Source: Halopseudomonas sabulinigri | Lineage (GTDB): Bacteria; Pseudomonadota; Gammaproteobacteria; Pseudomonadales; Pseudomonadaceae | Reading direction: 5' to 3' | Assembly: GCA_011053055.1 (NCBI GenBank) | Contig: DRHT01000032.1 | Coordinates: forward strand, 1-64,000 | Length of the DNA stretch: 64,000 bases | In this document: in pieces, positions 19,416 through 29,600 of the stretch | How positions within the stretch are numbered: position 1 is the stretch's first letter | Layout: every line of letters starts with the position of its first letter | The notes under the pieces: generated by a model | What the model was told of the DNA's origin: nothing | Seen by the model: the letters and a program-made list of their open reading frames with translations, nothing else | Databases searched by the model: none | Position numbers and translations under genes: made by a program

Positions 19416-20681
19416 TTACCAGATGGGTAGGCTGTAGCTGACGATCAGACGGTTCTCATCGGCGTTGCGGGCGAAGTCGGAGCGATAGCTCGCGTTGCGC
19501 CAGCGCAGGCCGAGGTTCTTCAGTGCGCCATCCTGGAACACGTACTGCAGCTCGGTGTCGCGCTCCCATTCCGAGCCCGAGCCGCCGGCTACCGGTTTGG
19601 CGTCATCACCGCTGATGTAGCGGCTCATAAAGCTCAGGCCGGGGATGCCGAGGGCGGTAAAATCGTAGTCATAACGCAGCTGCCAAGAGCGCTCGTTGGC
19701 TTCGGCAAAATCATTGATCTGGACGAAGTTGACCAGAAAAGGGTTGCTGCCATCGACGTAAGGAAAGGCGTTGTCGCCGTGCATTTGCTGCAGCGACACG
19801 GTCAGCTCGTGACCGGCCTGGCCGTAGCCGAGGCGACCCTGCCAAGCCTGGTTATCGATTTTGCCGGCGTTGGCGCTGCCCTGGTCGTCGGAGACCGCGA
19901 CGCGCAGCTCGCTGCTCAGCTTGCCTTCGCCCAGCGCGTACGCATGGGTTAAACCAAAAACCTGTTGGCGGTAGATATCATCCAGTTGTGCCAGATAGTA
20001 GCTGCCCGCCAGGTCGGTGCTGAATTGGTAATTCAGACCGGCCCAATCAAAATTGTCGGCACTGAACGAACCGCCAAAACGGCGGTTGCGGTTGTTCAGT
20101 GCCATATCTTCAGCATCGGTGGAGTCGCGCTCGGTAGTCTTGGTAAGACGACCCAGTTCAATGTCGAGTTTTTCGAATTCGTTAACGCCCAGCCGGCCGC
20201 CCTGAAAGGTTTGCGGCAAAATGCGGCTGGTGTTGGGTTGGAGTATCGGGTTTTTTGGCATCAAGGTGCCGATCTGCAGCTCTGATTCGGAGTAACGCGC
20301 CTTGGCGGTCAGTCCCAGCTTGCTGTATTCATCAGCGGCGCGGCCATCGTCGTGGGTTGGCAGCAGGCCAGTGCCGGTGCGGTCGGGGCTGGAATCCAGC
20401 TTCACGCCGAGCATGGCTTTGGCATCCAGACCAAAGCCAACGGCGCCTCGGGTAAAGCCGGATTGCAGGTCAAGAATAAAACCCTGCGCCCACTCTTCAC
20501 GCTTGGATTGGCCAGTGCCTTCACGAAAGTCGCGATTGAAATAGATATTGCTGGTGCTGAACTTGGCGCTGCTGTCTTCGACGAAACCTTCTGCATGTAG
20601 CAGTGGTGCGAGCAGTAGTGAGCTGGTGGCGAGCAGAGTGCTAGGCAAACCCCGGCGCCGAGCCATGGATGCTGTGATCAT
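19416..20681 (-). CDS. OprD-family outer membrane porin (OpdH-like by context)
   Basis: 421 aa; EGFVEDSSAKFSTSNIYFNRDFR...EEWAQGFILDLQSGFTRG typical OprD start, ends in beta-strand SYSLPIW. Confidence 0.9.
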   Translation of the reverse strand: MITASMARRRGLPSTLLATSSLLLAPLLHAEGFVEDSSAKFSTSNIYFNRDFREGTGQSKREEWAQGFILDLQSGFTRGAVGFGLDAKAMLGVKLDSSPDRTGTGLLPTHDDGRAADEYSKLGLTAKARYSESELQIGTLMPKNPILQPNTSRILPQTFQGGRLGVNEFEKLDIELGRLTKTTERDSTDAEDMALNNRNRRFGGSFSADNFDWAGLNYQFSTDLAGSYYLAQLDDIYRQQVFGLTHAYALGEGKLSSELRVAVSDDQGSANAGKIDNQAWQGRLGYGQAGHELTVSLQQMHGDNAFPYVDGSNPFLVNFVQINDFAEANERSWQLRYDYDFTALGIPGLSFMSRYISGDDAKPVAGGSGSEWERDTELQYVFQDGALKNLGLRWRNASYRSDFARNADENRLIVSYSLPIW

Positions 20682-20756
20682 ACGGGTACTCCATTGTTCT
20701 TTTTTTGTGTTTTGCTGCTACTTCGGTGGGTGACCGTCGGGTGATGCTAATGCGCT

Positions 20757-20776
20757 AACCTTTCAGCAACCTTTCA
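20757..20776. promoter_or_regulatory. candidate TctD response-regulator box
   Basis: Direct repeat AACCTTTCA-GC-AACCTTTCA, 11 bp periodicity, in the porin/tctD divergent intergenic region. Confidence 0.55.
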
Positions 20777-20861
20777 TCTGCAAAGGCACGCAGGCCGCGC
20801 TGTGCAGAGCCGACGAGCGGTGTACACTCAGCCAAATTCCCCTTATTGAGAGAGAGCAGCA

Positions 20862-21530
20862 GTGCGCATTCTGCTGGTAGAAGACGACCCCGAACTGGCT
20901 GACAGTCTATCCCGCGCGCTCAAGGCCGGGGGCTGGACGGTGGACACGCTGCACGATGGCATCGCCGCTGATCTGGCGTTGCGCAGCGAGGATTACGCCC
21001 TAGCGATTCTTGATGTTGGCTTACCGCGCCAGGATGGCTTTGAGGTGTTACGCAAATTGCGTGAACGCGGGCAGACCCTGGCAGTACTCATGTTGACGGC
21101 GCGTGGCGAAGTAGCTGATCGCGTGCGCGGTCTGAATCTGGGCGCTGATGATTATCTAGCCAAACCCTTTGAGTTGAGTGAGCTGGAAGCACGGGTCAAC
21201 GCCCTGCTGCGGCGTAGTTTGATGGGCGGCGAACGTCAGCAGCAATGCGGAACCTTGGCCTACGATCTGAACGACCGACGGTTCAGTTTGGCCGAGACGT
21301 CGCTGGCGCTGCCTTCACGCGAACACGCGGTGCTGGAAAATCTGATTGCGCGTCCGGGTCGGCTGATGAGCAAGGAGCAACTGGCCGGCAAGGTGTTTGG
21401 TCTGGACCAGGACGCCAACCCTGAAGCGATTGAAATCTACATCTCGCGGCTGCGACGCAAGCTGGAAGGCAGCGGTGTGCGTATCGTCACGTTTCGTGGT
21501 TTGGGTTATCTGTTGGAGGCCGATGCATGA
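20862..21530 (+). CDS. tctD: OmpR-family response regulator
   Basis: MRILLVEDDPELADSLSRALKAGGW...; divergent from porin-tctCBA. Confidence 0.9.
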   Translation: MRILLVEDDPELADSLSRALKAGGWTVDTLHDGIAADLALRSEDYALAILDVGLPRQDGFEVLRKLRERGQTLAVLMLTARGEVADRVRGLNLGADDYLAKPFELSELEARVNALLRRSLMGGERQQQCGTLAYDLNDRRFSLAETSLALPSREHAVLENLIARPGRLMSKEQLAGKVFGLDQDANPEAIEIYISRLRRKLEGSGVRIVTFRGLGYLLEADA

Positions 21531-22891
21531 GTTTGCGTGGCCGGCTGTTACGGCGGCTGGCGCTGGTGCTCTCCATTCTGTTGCTGCTGGGTAGCAGCTT
21601 TGCCTATTGGAACGCGCGCCGCGCCGCGGATACGGCTTACGACCGCTCGCTGCTGTCCTCTGCCCGCGCTATCGCCGAGCGACTCTACGATGAGCAAGGT
21701 GAGCTGTCAGTTGAAGTGCCTTATATCGCGCTCGATAACTTTGCCTACGACATCACGGGTCGCCTTTACTACCAGGTACTGGATCTGCAAGGTCGCTCGG
21801 TCTCCGGTTATGAAGACCTGCCGGGGCCGAATGAAGACGTACCTATGACGCAGGATTATCCAGCGCTCGCGCGTTTTTACGATGCCGATTACCGCAATAC
21901 GGGGGTGCGCCTGGTCAGCCTGTTGCAACCGATCAGCGGCGGCAGCAGCCAAGGCATGGCGGAAATCCGCGTGGCAGAAACACTGGAAGCGCGCGAGCGT
22001 ATGGCGCGTAACCTGCTGCGCCAATCACTGATCAACCTGGGGGTGCTGGCCGCTAGCGCTTTGTTGATGGCCTGGTTGGCGGTGACGGCGGCGTTGCGCC
22101 CCTTGCAGCGCTTGCGTAATGAAGTGGCCGAGCGACGCAGCGATGATCTGCGGCCAATTAATACGACGGGTCTTCAGCGCGAAGTGCGCCCGCTAGTGGA
22201 TTCGATTAACCACTTTACCGGGCGGCTCAGGGAGAACTTCGAGCGCCAACGCGACTTCATCGCTGAAGCCTCGCATGAGTTGCGCACGCCGCTGGCGGCG
22301 CTCAAGGCGCGCATCGAACTGGGCCTGCGCAGCGAACAACCGACGGATTGGCAGCAGGCGCTGCATGAAGCAGATGCCAGTACCGATCGCACTATTCAGT
22401 TGGCAAACCGATTGCTGTCGATGGCGCGGATTGAACGTGGCGCGCGGGCGGTGGCCGAGGGCAGCGCGGAGTTGATCGAGATGGCGCCGTTGGTACAGGA
22501 GCTGGCATTGGCGATGGCACCGCTGGCGCACGGTCGCGCGGTCGCGCTGGCGTTGGAAGTAGACGCACCTTTCAGTGTCTGGGGAGAGCCAACGTTGTTG
22601 CAAGAGCTGTTGGGCAATCTGATTGATAACGCGCTGCACCACACGCCCAAGGATGGGCAGATCATTTTGCGTTTACGGGCGCCGGCGGTGCTAGAGGTGG
22701 AAGACAGCGGCCCCGGTATTCCGCAAGCTGACCGCGATCGGGTATTTGAGCGCTTTTATCATCAAAGCCCGGAAGGGACCGGGCTAGGACTATCGATTGT
22801 CGGTGAGATCTGCCGCGCCCATCGTGCCAACATTAGTCTGCACGAGGGCGCCGTCAGCGGCCTGCTGGTACGGGTTAGTTTTCCCGCCTGA
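21527..22891 (+). CDS. tctE: sensor histidine kinase
   Basis: FIAEASHELRTPLAALKARIELGL H-box and ATPase DNALHHTPKDG...GTGLGLSIV; ATGA overlap with tctD. Confidence 0.9.
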   Translation: MSLRGRLLRRLALVLSILLLLGSSFAYWNARRAADTAYDRSLLSSARAIAERLYDEQGELSVEVPYIALDNFAYDITGRLYYQVLDLQGRSVSGYEDLPGPNEDVPMTQDYPALARFYDADYRNTGVRLVSLLQPISGGSSQGMAEIRVAETLEARERMARNLLRQSLINLGVLAASALLMAWLAVTAALRPLQRLRNEVAERRSDDLRPINTTGLQREVRPLVDSINHFTGRLRENFERQRDFIAEASHELRTPLAALKARIELGLRSEQPTDWQQALHEADASTDRTIQLANRLLSMARIERGARAVAEGSAELIEMAPLVQELALAMAPLAHGRAVALALEVDAPFSVWGEPTLLQELLGNLIDNALHHTPKDGQIILRLRAPAVLEVEDSGPGIPQADRDRVFERFYHQSPEGTGLGLSIVGEICRAHRANISLHEGAVSGLLVRVSFPA

Positions 22892-22906
22892 GGCCAGCCA
22901 CAAATC

Positions 22907-23461
22907 TTACTTGGCGCGATGCCATTCGTACTGCTGGAAAACTTCGTCGACCGGGGTCTGAGCTACATGGTTTGTGTAGTTGCTCATGACCTTCTGGGCC
23001 AGACCGAGAATCACCTCTAGTACCTGGCGCTGGGCATAGCCGGCGGCGTAAAAGGCATCCAGGTCGGCTTTATCCACTTCACCGCGCTTACGCACCATAG
23101 CCAAAGTGAAGGTGCGCAGGGCTTCCAGCTTGCTGTCGGGGAGCGGCGTTTCGTTGCGCAGGGCGTCGGTGATGTCGTCTGATACTTTCATCATCTTGGC
23201 GATACCGGTGTGCGCAGGCACGCAATAGTGGCATTCGTGCTCGACGTTAATGGTCTGCCAAACCACGGTCAGCTCATCGGCGTTAAAGCTGCTGTCCTGA
23301 AACAGGCCGTGTAGCACCTGATAACCATCAAGCAGGCCGGGTGCTTCCGCCATGACCTTGTGCAGGCCTGGGATGCGACCAAAACCTTTTTCTGATTTCT
23401 CCAGCAGCGCCTTGGAAGCTTCCGGGGCGGATGTTTTGTCGTGTAGTTTGAAATCTGACAT
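22907..23461 (-). CDS. carboxymuconolactone decarboxylase/AhpD-like protein
   Basis: 184 aa; WQTINVEHECHYCVPAHTGIAK (CxxC...H AhpD-like motif). Confidence 0.85.
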   Translation of the reverse strand: MSDFKLHDKTSAPEASKALLEKSEKGFGRIPGLHKVMAEAPGLLDGYQVLHGLFQDSSFNADELTVVWQTINVEHECHYCVPAHTGIAKMMKVSDDITDALRNETPLPDSKLEALRTFTLAMVRKRGEVDKADLDAFYAAGYAQRQVLEVILGLAQKVMSNYTNHVAQTPVDEVFQQYEWHRAK

Positions 23462-23485
23462 AGGATCTCCGAGCTGTTGATGTTT

Positions 23486-23560
23486 TTGAGCGATTGCTCA
23501 GGTAGTTCACCGTAGCTGTATTTGAGTGATCATTCAAGTTATTATTGAGCGCTCGCTCAA
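23486..23560. promoter_or_regulatory. three TTGAGYG-type operators between CMD and TetR genes
   Basis: TTGAGCGATTGCTCAG (23486-23501), TTGAGTGATCATTCAA (23522-23537), TTGAGCGCTCGCTCAA (23545-23560). Confidence 0.75.
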
Positions 23561-23595
23561 CCAGCCCTTCGTCAATCCAACTCAGGACAGCTTCG

Positions 23596-24198
23596 ATGCC
23601 CAGACCCGCCCGCCATGACCGCCAGATTGCGTTGGATAAAGCCGTTGACCTGTTTTGGGAGCGTGGTTACCACGCTACCTCAATGAAGCATCTTGAGCAG
23701 GCCCTGGATATGCGCCCCGGCAGCTTGTACGCCACTTTTGGCAGCAAGAGTGGCTTGTTCAGCGAAGCCCTCAACTCCTACGCCCGGCAGATGGCGGAGG
23801 AGTTGGCAGGCTGTCTGAGTACCAGTGACAACTTGGTTGAAGGGTTCAAATTTTACCTGCGCAGCCTCGCCGGCCCTTGTCTGGTGCGCGAAAATCGCCC
23901 GCCGCGAGCGTGCATGTTGATCAAGACGTTATTGGAAGTGAACGAAGAAGAGCCCGCCTTGCAGCAGCAGGTTAATCACGTGCTGGATCAGATGGAGCAG
24001 CTGTTGGCGGCTGAGTTGGGCCGCGCTCAGGCGCAGGGCGAAATTCGCTTAGAAGTAGACTGCGCGCGCCTTGCGCGTTTGCTGCAAGGGCAGGTGATCG
24101 GTCTGCGCAGTTTCGCGCAGCGTGATACCAATCCAGAGCATTTGGCCGATCTGGCCGAGGACATGGGTTCCCTGTTTGAGTCTTATTTGATTCACTGA
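23596..24198 (+). CDS. TetR/AcrR family regulator
   Basis: MPRPARHDRQIALDKAVDLFWERGYHATSMKHLEQALDMRPGSLYATFGSK; track start 23545 lies inside an operator repeat. Confidence 0.9.
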   Translation: MPRPARHDRQIALDKAVDLFWERGYHATSMKHLEQALDMRPGSLYATFGSKSGLFSEALNSYARQMAEELAGCLSTSDNLVEGFKFYLRSLAGPCLVRENRPPRACMLIKTLLEVNEEEPALQQQVNHVLDQMEQLLAAELGRAQAQGEIRLEVDCARLARLLQGQVIGLRSFAQRDTNPEHLADLAEDMGSLFESYLIH

Positions 24199-24298
24199 AG
24201 ATAATTTAAATTATGCATGTAATGCTATGCAGGCTGTTTAAATTATGGTTATCATCTGATGGTGTTGCCCATTTACCTTGTCATTGAGGAACAACGCC

Positions 24299-25435
24299 AT
24301 GACATCCATTGTTATCGCCGGCTACGTACGCTCCCCTTTTCAGTTCGCACGCAAAGGCGGCTTGATCAATCTGCGCCCTGACGATCTGGCCGCGCAGGTG
24401 CTGGCCGGTTTGGTATCTCGTCTTGATCTGGACCCCGCGCTCCTTGAAGACGTGATCATGGGGTGTGCCTACCCGGAAGCCGAACAGGGCACGAATATCG
24501 CGCGGATCGCCAGTTTTCGCGCCGGCTTCCCGGATACCTTGGGTGGTGTGACGGTGAACCGTTTCTGTGGTTCCTCCATGACTGCGATCCACTTTGCTGC
24601 GGGCCAAATCATGCTGGGCGCTGGCGAGGCCTTCATTGCCGCTGGTGTTGAGTCCATGACGCGCGTGCCTATGGGTGGGTTCAATCCTTCGGCCAATCCG
24701 GATCTGCTGCAAAGCTTCCCCGAGGTTTATATGGCGATGGGGCATACCGCAGAAGAAGTAGCACGGCGTTTTGAGGTGAGCCGTGAGGAGCAGGACGAGC
24801 TGGCCGTGCTATCGCACGCCAAGGCGGCCAAAGCGCGTGAAGCGGGTTTGTTGGCAGATGAAATCGTGCCGGTGACGACGCCTGACGGTGTGGTGACAGA
24901 GGATGGTTGTATCCGCCCCGGTACCAACCTTGAGGCGCTCGCGCAGCTTAAACCAGCGTTTGGCGGTATGGTGACCGCAGGCACTGCGTCGCCACTCACG
25001 GACGGAAGTGCAGCGGTGTTGGTATGCACCGAAGAGTTTGCCCGCAAGCATGGGCTACCGATGCTTGCGCGTATTAAAGCGGTCGCCGTGGGCGGCTGTG
25101 CGCCAGAGATAATGGGTATGGGGCCGGTAGAGGCAACGCGTAAAGTGCTTGCTCGCGCCGGGCTGAGCATCAATGATGTCGACCTGATGGAAATCAACGA
25201 GGCGTTCTCCAGCCAGTCAATCGCCTGTTTGCGTGAGCTGGGCATGCCGCTGGAGAGGGTCAACCTAGATGGTGGCGCTTTGGCGTTGGGGCATCCATTG
25301 GGTGCCACCGGTGCGCGCATTACTGGCAAGGCTGCGGCATTGCTGAGACGCACCGGTGGCCGGTATGCGATTGCCACGCAATGCATTGCGGGCGGCCAGG
25401 GCGTTGCTACCTTGCTGGAAGCGATATCTCACTAA
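24299..25435 (+). CDS. thiolase family acetyl-CoA acyltransferase
   Basis: VNRFCGSSMTAIH active-site Cys; GGALALGHPLGATGAR; CIAGGQGVATLLE. Confidence 0.93.
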   Translation: MTSIVIAGYVRSPFQFARKGGLINLRPDDLAAQVLAGLVSRLDLDPALLEDVIMGCAYPEAEQGTNIARIASFRAGFPDTLGGVTVNRFCGSSMTAIHFAAGQIMLGAGEAFIAAGVESMTRVPMGGFNPSANPDLLQSFPEVYMAMGHTAEEVARRFEVSREEQDELAVLSHAKAAKAREAGLLADEIVPVTTPDGVVTEDGCIRPGTNLEALAQLKPAFGGMVTAGTASPLTDGSAAVLVCTEEFARKHGLPMLARIKAVAVGGCAPEIMGMGPVEATRKVLARAGLSINDVDLMEINEAFSSQSIACLRELGMPLERVNLDGGALALGHPLGATGARITGKAAALLRRTGGRYAIATQCIAGGQGVATLLEAISH

Positions 25436-25512
25436 CGATATCGAGCTAAATAGATAACTAAAAAAATATTGGGCCAACGTTGGCCCTGCGAGTGGGAAAG
25501 GGAGAATTCAGG

Positions 25513-26622
25513 ATGTCTGCAGGAAAAACCCTGTTGCTGGCGTGTCTGCTGGTTGCGATCGTGGGCTGTGAGAAAAACGACGAAGCCCCCATCACTAACG
25601 ACACCGCGCAGCCGCGCATGGTGCTGGCAACTGAGGTGCATCCAGCCACTAGCCGCGGTGCCACTTTTACCGGGGTGGTCGCCGCGCGCACGGAAAGCGA
25701 GTTGGGCTTTCGCGTCGCGGGCAAAGTGATTGAGCGTCGGGTTGATCCGGGTGAGCGGGTCAGCAAGGGCGATACCCTGCTGGTGTTGGACGTGGATGAT
25801 TTTGAGCTGGCACTGCGCGCCGCCAACAACCGCGTGCGTTCGGCGCAGGCCTCGTTGCGGCAAGCGCAGGATGATGAAAAACGCTATCGCCAGTTAGTCG
25901 AGACTGGCGCGGTGTCACGTCGTTCTTTTGATGAGGTGGTCACTGGCTTGCGGGTGGCGGAGGCGAACATGGCCTCGGCCCGTGCCGATAACGCTCAGGT
26001 GGAAAATCAGCGCGGCTATTCAACCCTGACGGCCGATGCCGATGGCGTGATTACCGACGTGCTGGCGGATGCTGGTCAGGTGGTTGCTGCGGGTCAAGTC
26101 GTTGCCCGATTGGCGCATAGAGGTGCGCGTGAGGCGGTCATCAGTATTCCGGAAACCCAACGCCACCTGGCTGACCACGCGGCCGCTGCGCAGCTCTTCG
26201 GTGACCCCGACACCATTATTCCGGCCAAATTGCGCGAGCTGTCGGCCTCTGCTGACCCAGTCACGCGTACCTATCGCGCCCGCTATGTGCTGGAAGACGG
26301 TGAAACGCCACTGGCGATTGGTGCAACAATAAGCATTCACTTGGATGACAGCGCCGCTTCTGCGCTAGCTCGAGTACCGCTCGGTGCGCTGTACGACGCG
26401 GGTGCTGGCACCGGTGTATGGGTCATAGATGAAGCCTCGACCGTGCACTTTACCCCGGTCAAAGTGGCCAGTCTGGGACAGGAGTATGCGCTGCTGTCTG
26501 AAGGGCTGCGCGAGGGGCAACGCATCGTTGCGCTGGGCGCGCACCTGCTACATGAAGGGGATGCGGTACGGCTGTTGCCAAAGGCGCCTTGGGCCGCTGA
26601 TTCTGCTGCACGGGAACTCTGA
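25513..26622 (+). CDS. efflux RND transporter periplasmic adaptor (lipoprotein)
   Basis: LLVAIVGCEKN lipobox; ESELGFRVAGKVIERRVDPGERVSKGDTLLVLD. Confidence 0.9.
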   Translation: MSAGKTLLLACLLVAIVGCEKNDEAPITNDTAQPRMVLATEVHPATSRGATFTGVVAARTESELGFRVAGKVIERRVDPGERVSKGDTLLVLDVDDFELALRAANNRVRSAQASLRQAQDDEKRYRQLVETGAVSRRSFDEVVTGLRVAEANMASARADNAQVENQRGYSTLTADADGVITDVLADAGQVVAAGQVVARLAHRGAREAVISIPETQRHLADHAAAAQLFGDPDTIIPAKLRELSASADPVTRTYRARYVLEDGETPLAIGATISIHLDDSAASALARVPLGALYDAGAGTGVWVIDEASTVHFTPVKVASLGQEYALLSEGLREGQRIVALGAHLLHEGDAVRLLPKAPWAADSAAREL

Positions 26623-26624
26623 CC

Positions 26625-29600
26625 ATGGGTGGTTTTAACTTATCCGCCATGGCGGTACGCAACCCCGCAGTGACCCTGTTCCTAATTATCGCGATATTGC
26701 TCTCGGGTCTGTTTGCTTTTGGCAAATTGGGCCGTGCGGAAGATCCTTCTTTTACCGTAAAGGTGATGACCGTTACCGCCGCCTGGCCGGGTGCAACCGC
26801 CCAGGAAATGCAGGAGCAGGTGGCCGACCGGCTGGAAAAGCGGCTGCAGGAGCTGGAATATTACGATCGAGTGGAAACCACCTCGCAGCCCGGTTTGGTA
26901 GCGATGAAGGTAATTTTTTCCAATGCTGCGCCACCGGAACTGATTCCCGAACTGTTCTATCAGACACGTAAAAAACTCGAAGACGAGGCCAGCAAGCTGC
27001 CGAATGGCGTGCGTGGTCCGTTTTTCAACGATGAATACAACGACGTATATTTTGCACTCTACGCGCTGGAAGCAGGGGAGTTGCCGCATCGCCAGTTGGT
27101 GCAGTTGGCCGAGCAGATGCGTCAGGACTTTTTGCATCTGCCTGGGGTGAAGAAGGTCAACATTCTCGGCGAACAGCCGCAGCGCATCTTCGTCGAATTC
27201 TCTTATCAGCGCTTGGCCACCTTGGGGCTGACACCGGATCAGATATTCTCAGCGTTGGCGCGCCAGAATGCTGTGGCGCCGTCCGGGTCGGTAGAGACCG
27301 CCGGACCGCGTGCTTACATTCGTGTGGATGGCGCCTTCGATAGCCTTGAGCAAATCGAGAACGTACCCATAGTTGCCAACGGCCGGGTGTTGCGTATGGC
27401 TGATGTGGCGCAGGTACGCCAAGGCTATGAAGACCCTGCCAGTTACCGTATTCGCCATCAGGGCGAGCCGGCGTTGATGCTTGGCGTGATCATGCAGAAG
27501 CACTTCAACGGTTTGGAGTTGGACAAGTCACTGATTGCTGAAGAGCAGCGCCTGCAGGATAGTTTGCCGCTGGGTATTCACTTCACCAAGGTGTCGGACC
27601 AGGCCAGCAAGATCAGCAGTGCGGTTAACGAGTTTATGCTCAAGTTCTTTGTCGCGCTCGGCGTGGTTATGTTGATCAGTTTGCTGGCGCTGGGCTTTCG
27701 TGTCGGCTTGGTGGTCGCAGCGGCGGTACCGCTGACACTGGCGGTGGTGTTTGTGATCATGCTGATGACGGGGCGCGAGTTTGATCGCATCACCCTGGGC
27801 GCACTGATCCTCTCGCTGGGTCTGTTGGTGGATGACGCGATCATTGCGATTGAAATGATGGTAGTGAAGCTGGAAGAAGGTATGGATCGGGTGTCTGCCG
27901 CGACCTTTGCGTGGTCCTCCACTGCGGCGCCCATGCTCACCGGTACCTTGGTCACTATCATCGGTTTTCTGCCAGTGGGTTTCGCCCGTTCCGGCGCAGG
28001 GGAATACGCCGGTAATATCTTCTGGATTGTTGGCTTTGCGCTGATCTCTTCCTGGGTGGTGGCGGTGGTGTTCACGCCTTACTTGGGCGTGAAACTACTC
28101 CCCAATATCAAACCGGTAGAGGGTGGCCACGATGCTATTTACGCTGGCCCGTTCTACGCACGGCTACGCGCAATAGTGGAAGGCTGTATTCGTTGGCGCT
28201 GGCCAGTGACCGGCTTGGTGCTAGCGGTTTTTGTGTTGTGCGTCATGGGCATGGGTTTGGTGAAGAAGCAGTTCTTCCCTAACTCTGACCGCTCCGAGGT
28301 GATGCTGGAGGTTTACATGCCACCGGGTACCGCCTTCAAAAATACCGAAGCGGTAGTGCATCGAGTAGAGCAGGCGCTGTTGGAGGAACCGCAGACCGAG
28401 ATGGTCGACTCCTACGTAGGCGGCGGCGCACCGCGCTTCTTCCTCTCGTTGAACCCCGAACTACCTGATCCGGCGTTCGCCAAAATCGTGGTGCAAACGG
28501 CCGATGCCGACACACGTGACGCGCTTATAGTGCGCATGCGTGAGCGGGTTGCCGCTGGAGAATTTCCGGGCGCGCGGGTGCGGGTAATCCAGCTGGTGTT
28601 TGGCCCGCCGGTACCCTTCCCTGTGGTGTTCCGGGTCAGTGGGCCGGATCTGGATACCTTGCGCAGTATTGCCGAGCAAGTGCGTTCGCGGGTCGATGCC
28701 AACGCGATGACCCGCGATACGGTTATCGATTGGGGCGAGAAATCCAGCAGCTATCGTCTGCTGCTGGATCAAGACCGTTTGCGCTTGTTGGGCTTTACGC
28801 CAGCGCAGGTTAAATCTCAGATTAACGCTCTACTTTCGGGTAACCCGATTACCGAGGTGCGCGAAGGCAACCGCACCGTCTCGGTGGTGGTGCGTGCGAT
28901 CAACGCACAGCGTGAGAACTTGCAAAGCATTGAGAACCTGACCATCACCAATGACGCCGGGCGCGCTATTCCGCTGCAACAGGTAGGGCGTTTTGTGCCG
29001 GTAATGGAAGACCCGATTCTACGTCGCCGCAACCGTGAGCCAACCTTTGAGGTGCGCTCGGATACTGCACCGGGGATTCAGCCACCGGATGCAGCTTTAG
29101 CGGCCTATGCTGACTTGAAGGAGCTGGTAGCCGAGTTGCCCTCGGGGTATAGCATCACCATCGGTGGCCCGGTAGAAGAAAGTGCGATTGCCAACAAGGC
29201 GCTGGCGGTACTCTTCCCGATCATGATCCTGCTGATGCTGGTGGTTATCATGTTCCAGGTGCGCTCCTTTGGCGTGATGTTCATGGTGTTCGCCACCGCG
29301 CCCTTGGGCTTAGTGGGCGCGGTACCGGCACTGCTGATCTTCAATCAGCCGTTTGGCTTCAACGCGATTCTGGCGCTGATCGGCATCGGCGGGATTCTGA
29401 TGCGCAACACGCTGATTTTCACCGATCAGATTCGACAGAATCAGGATCACGGCATGCCCATTCATGAGGCGGTTGTCGAAGCCACGGTGCGTCGTGCGCG
29501 CCCGGTCGTGCTTACTGCGCTGGCGGCAGCGCTGGCATTTATCCCGCTCACACTTTCGGTGTTCTGGTCATCGCTGGCCTTTGTGCTGATTGGCGGTGTG

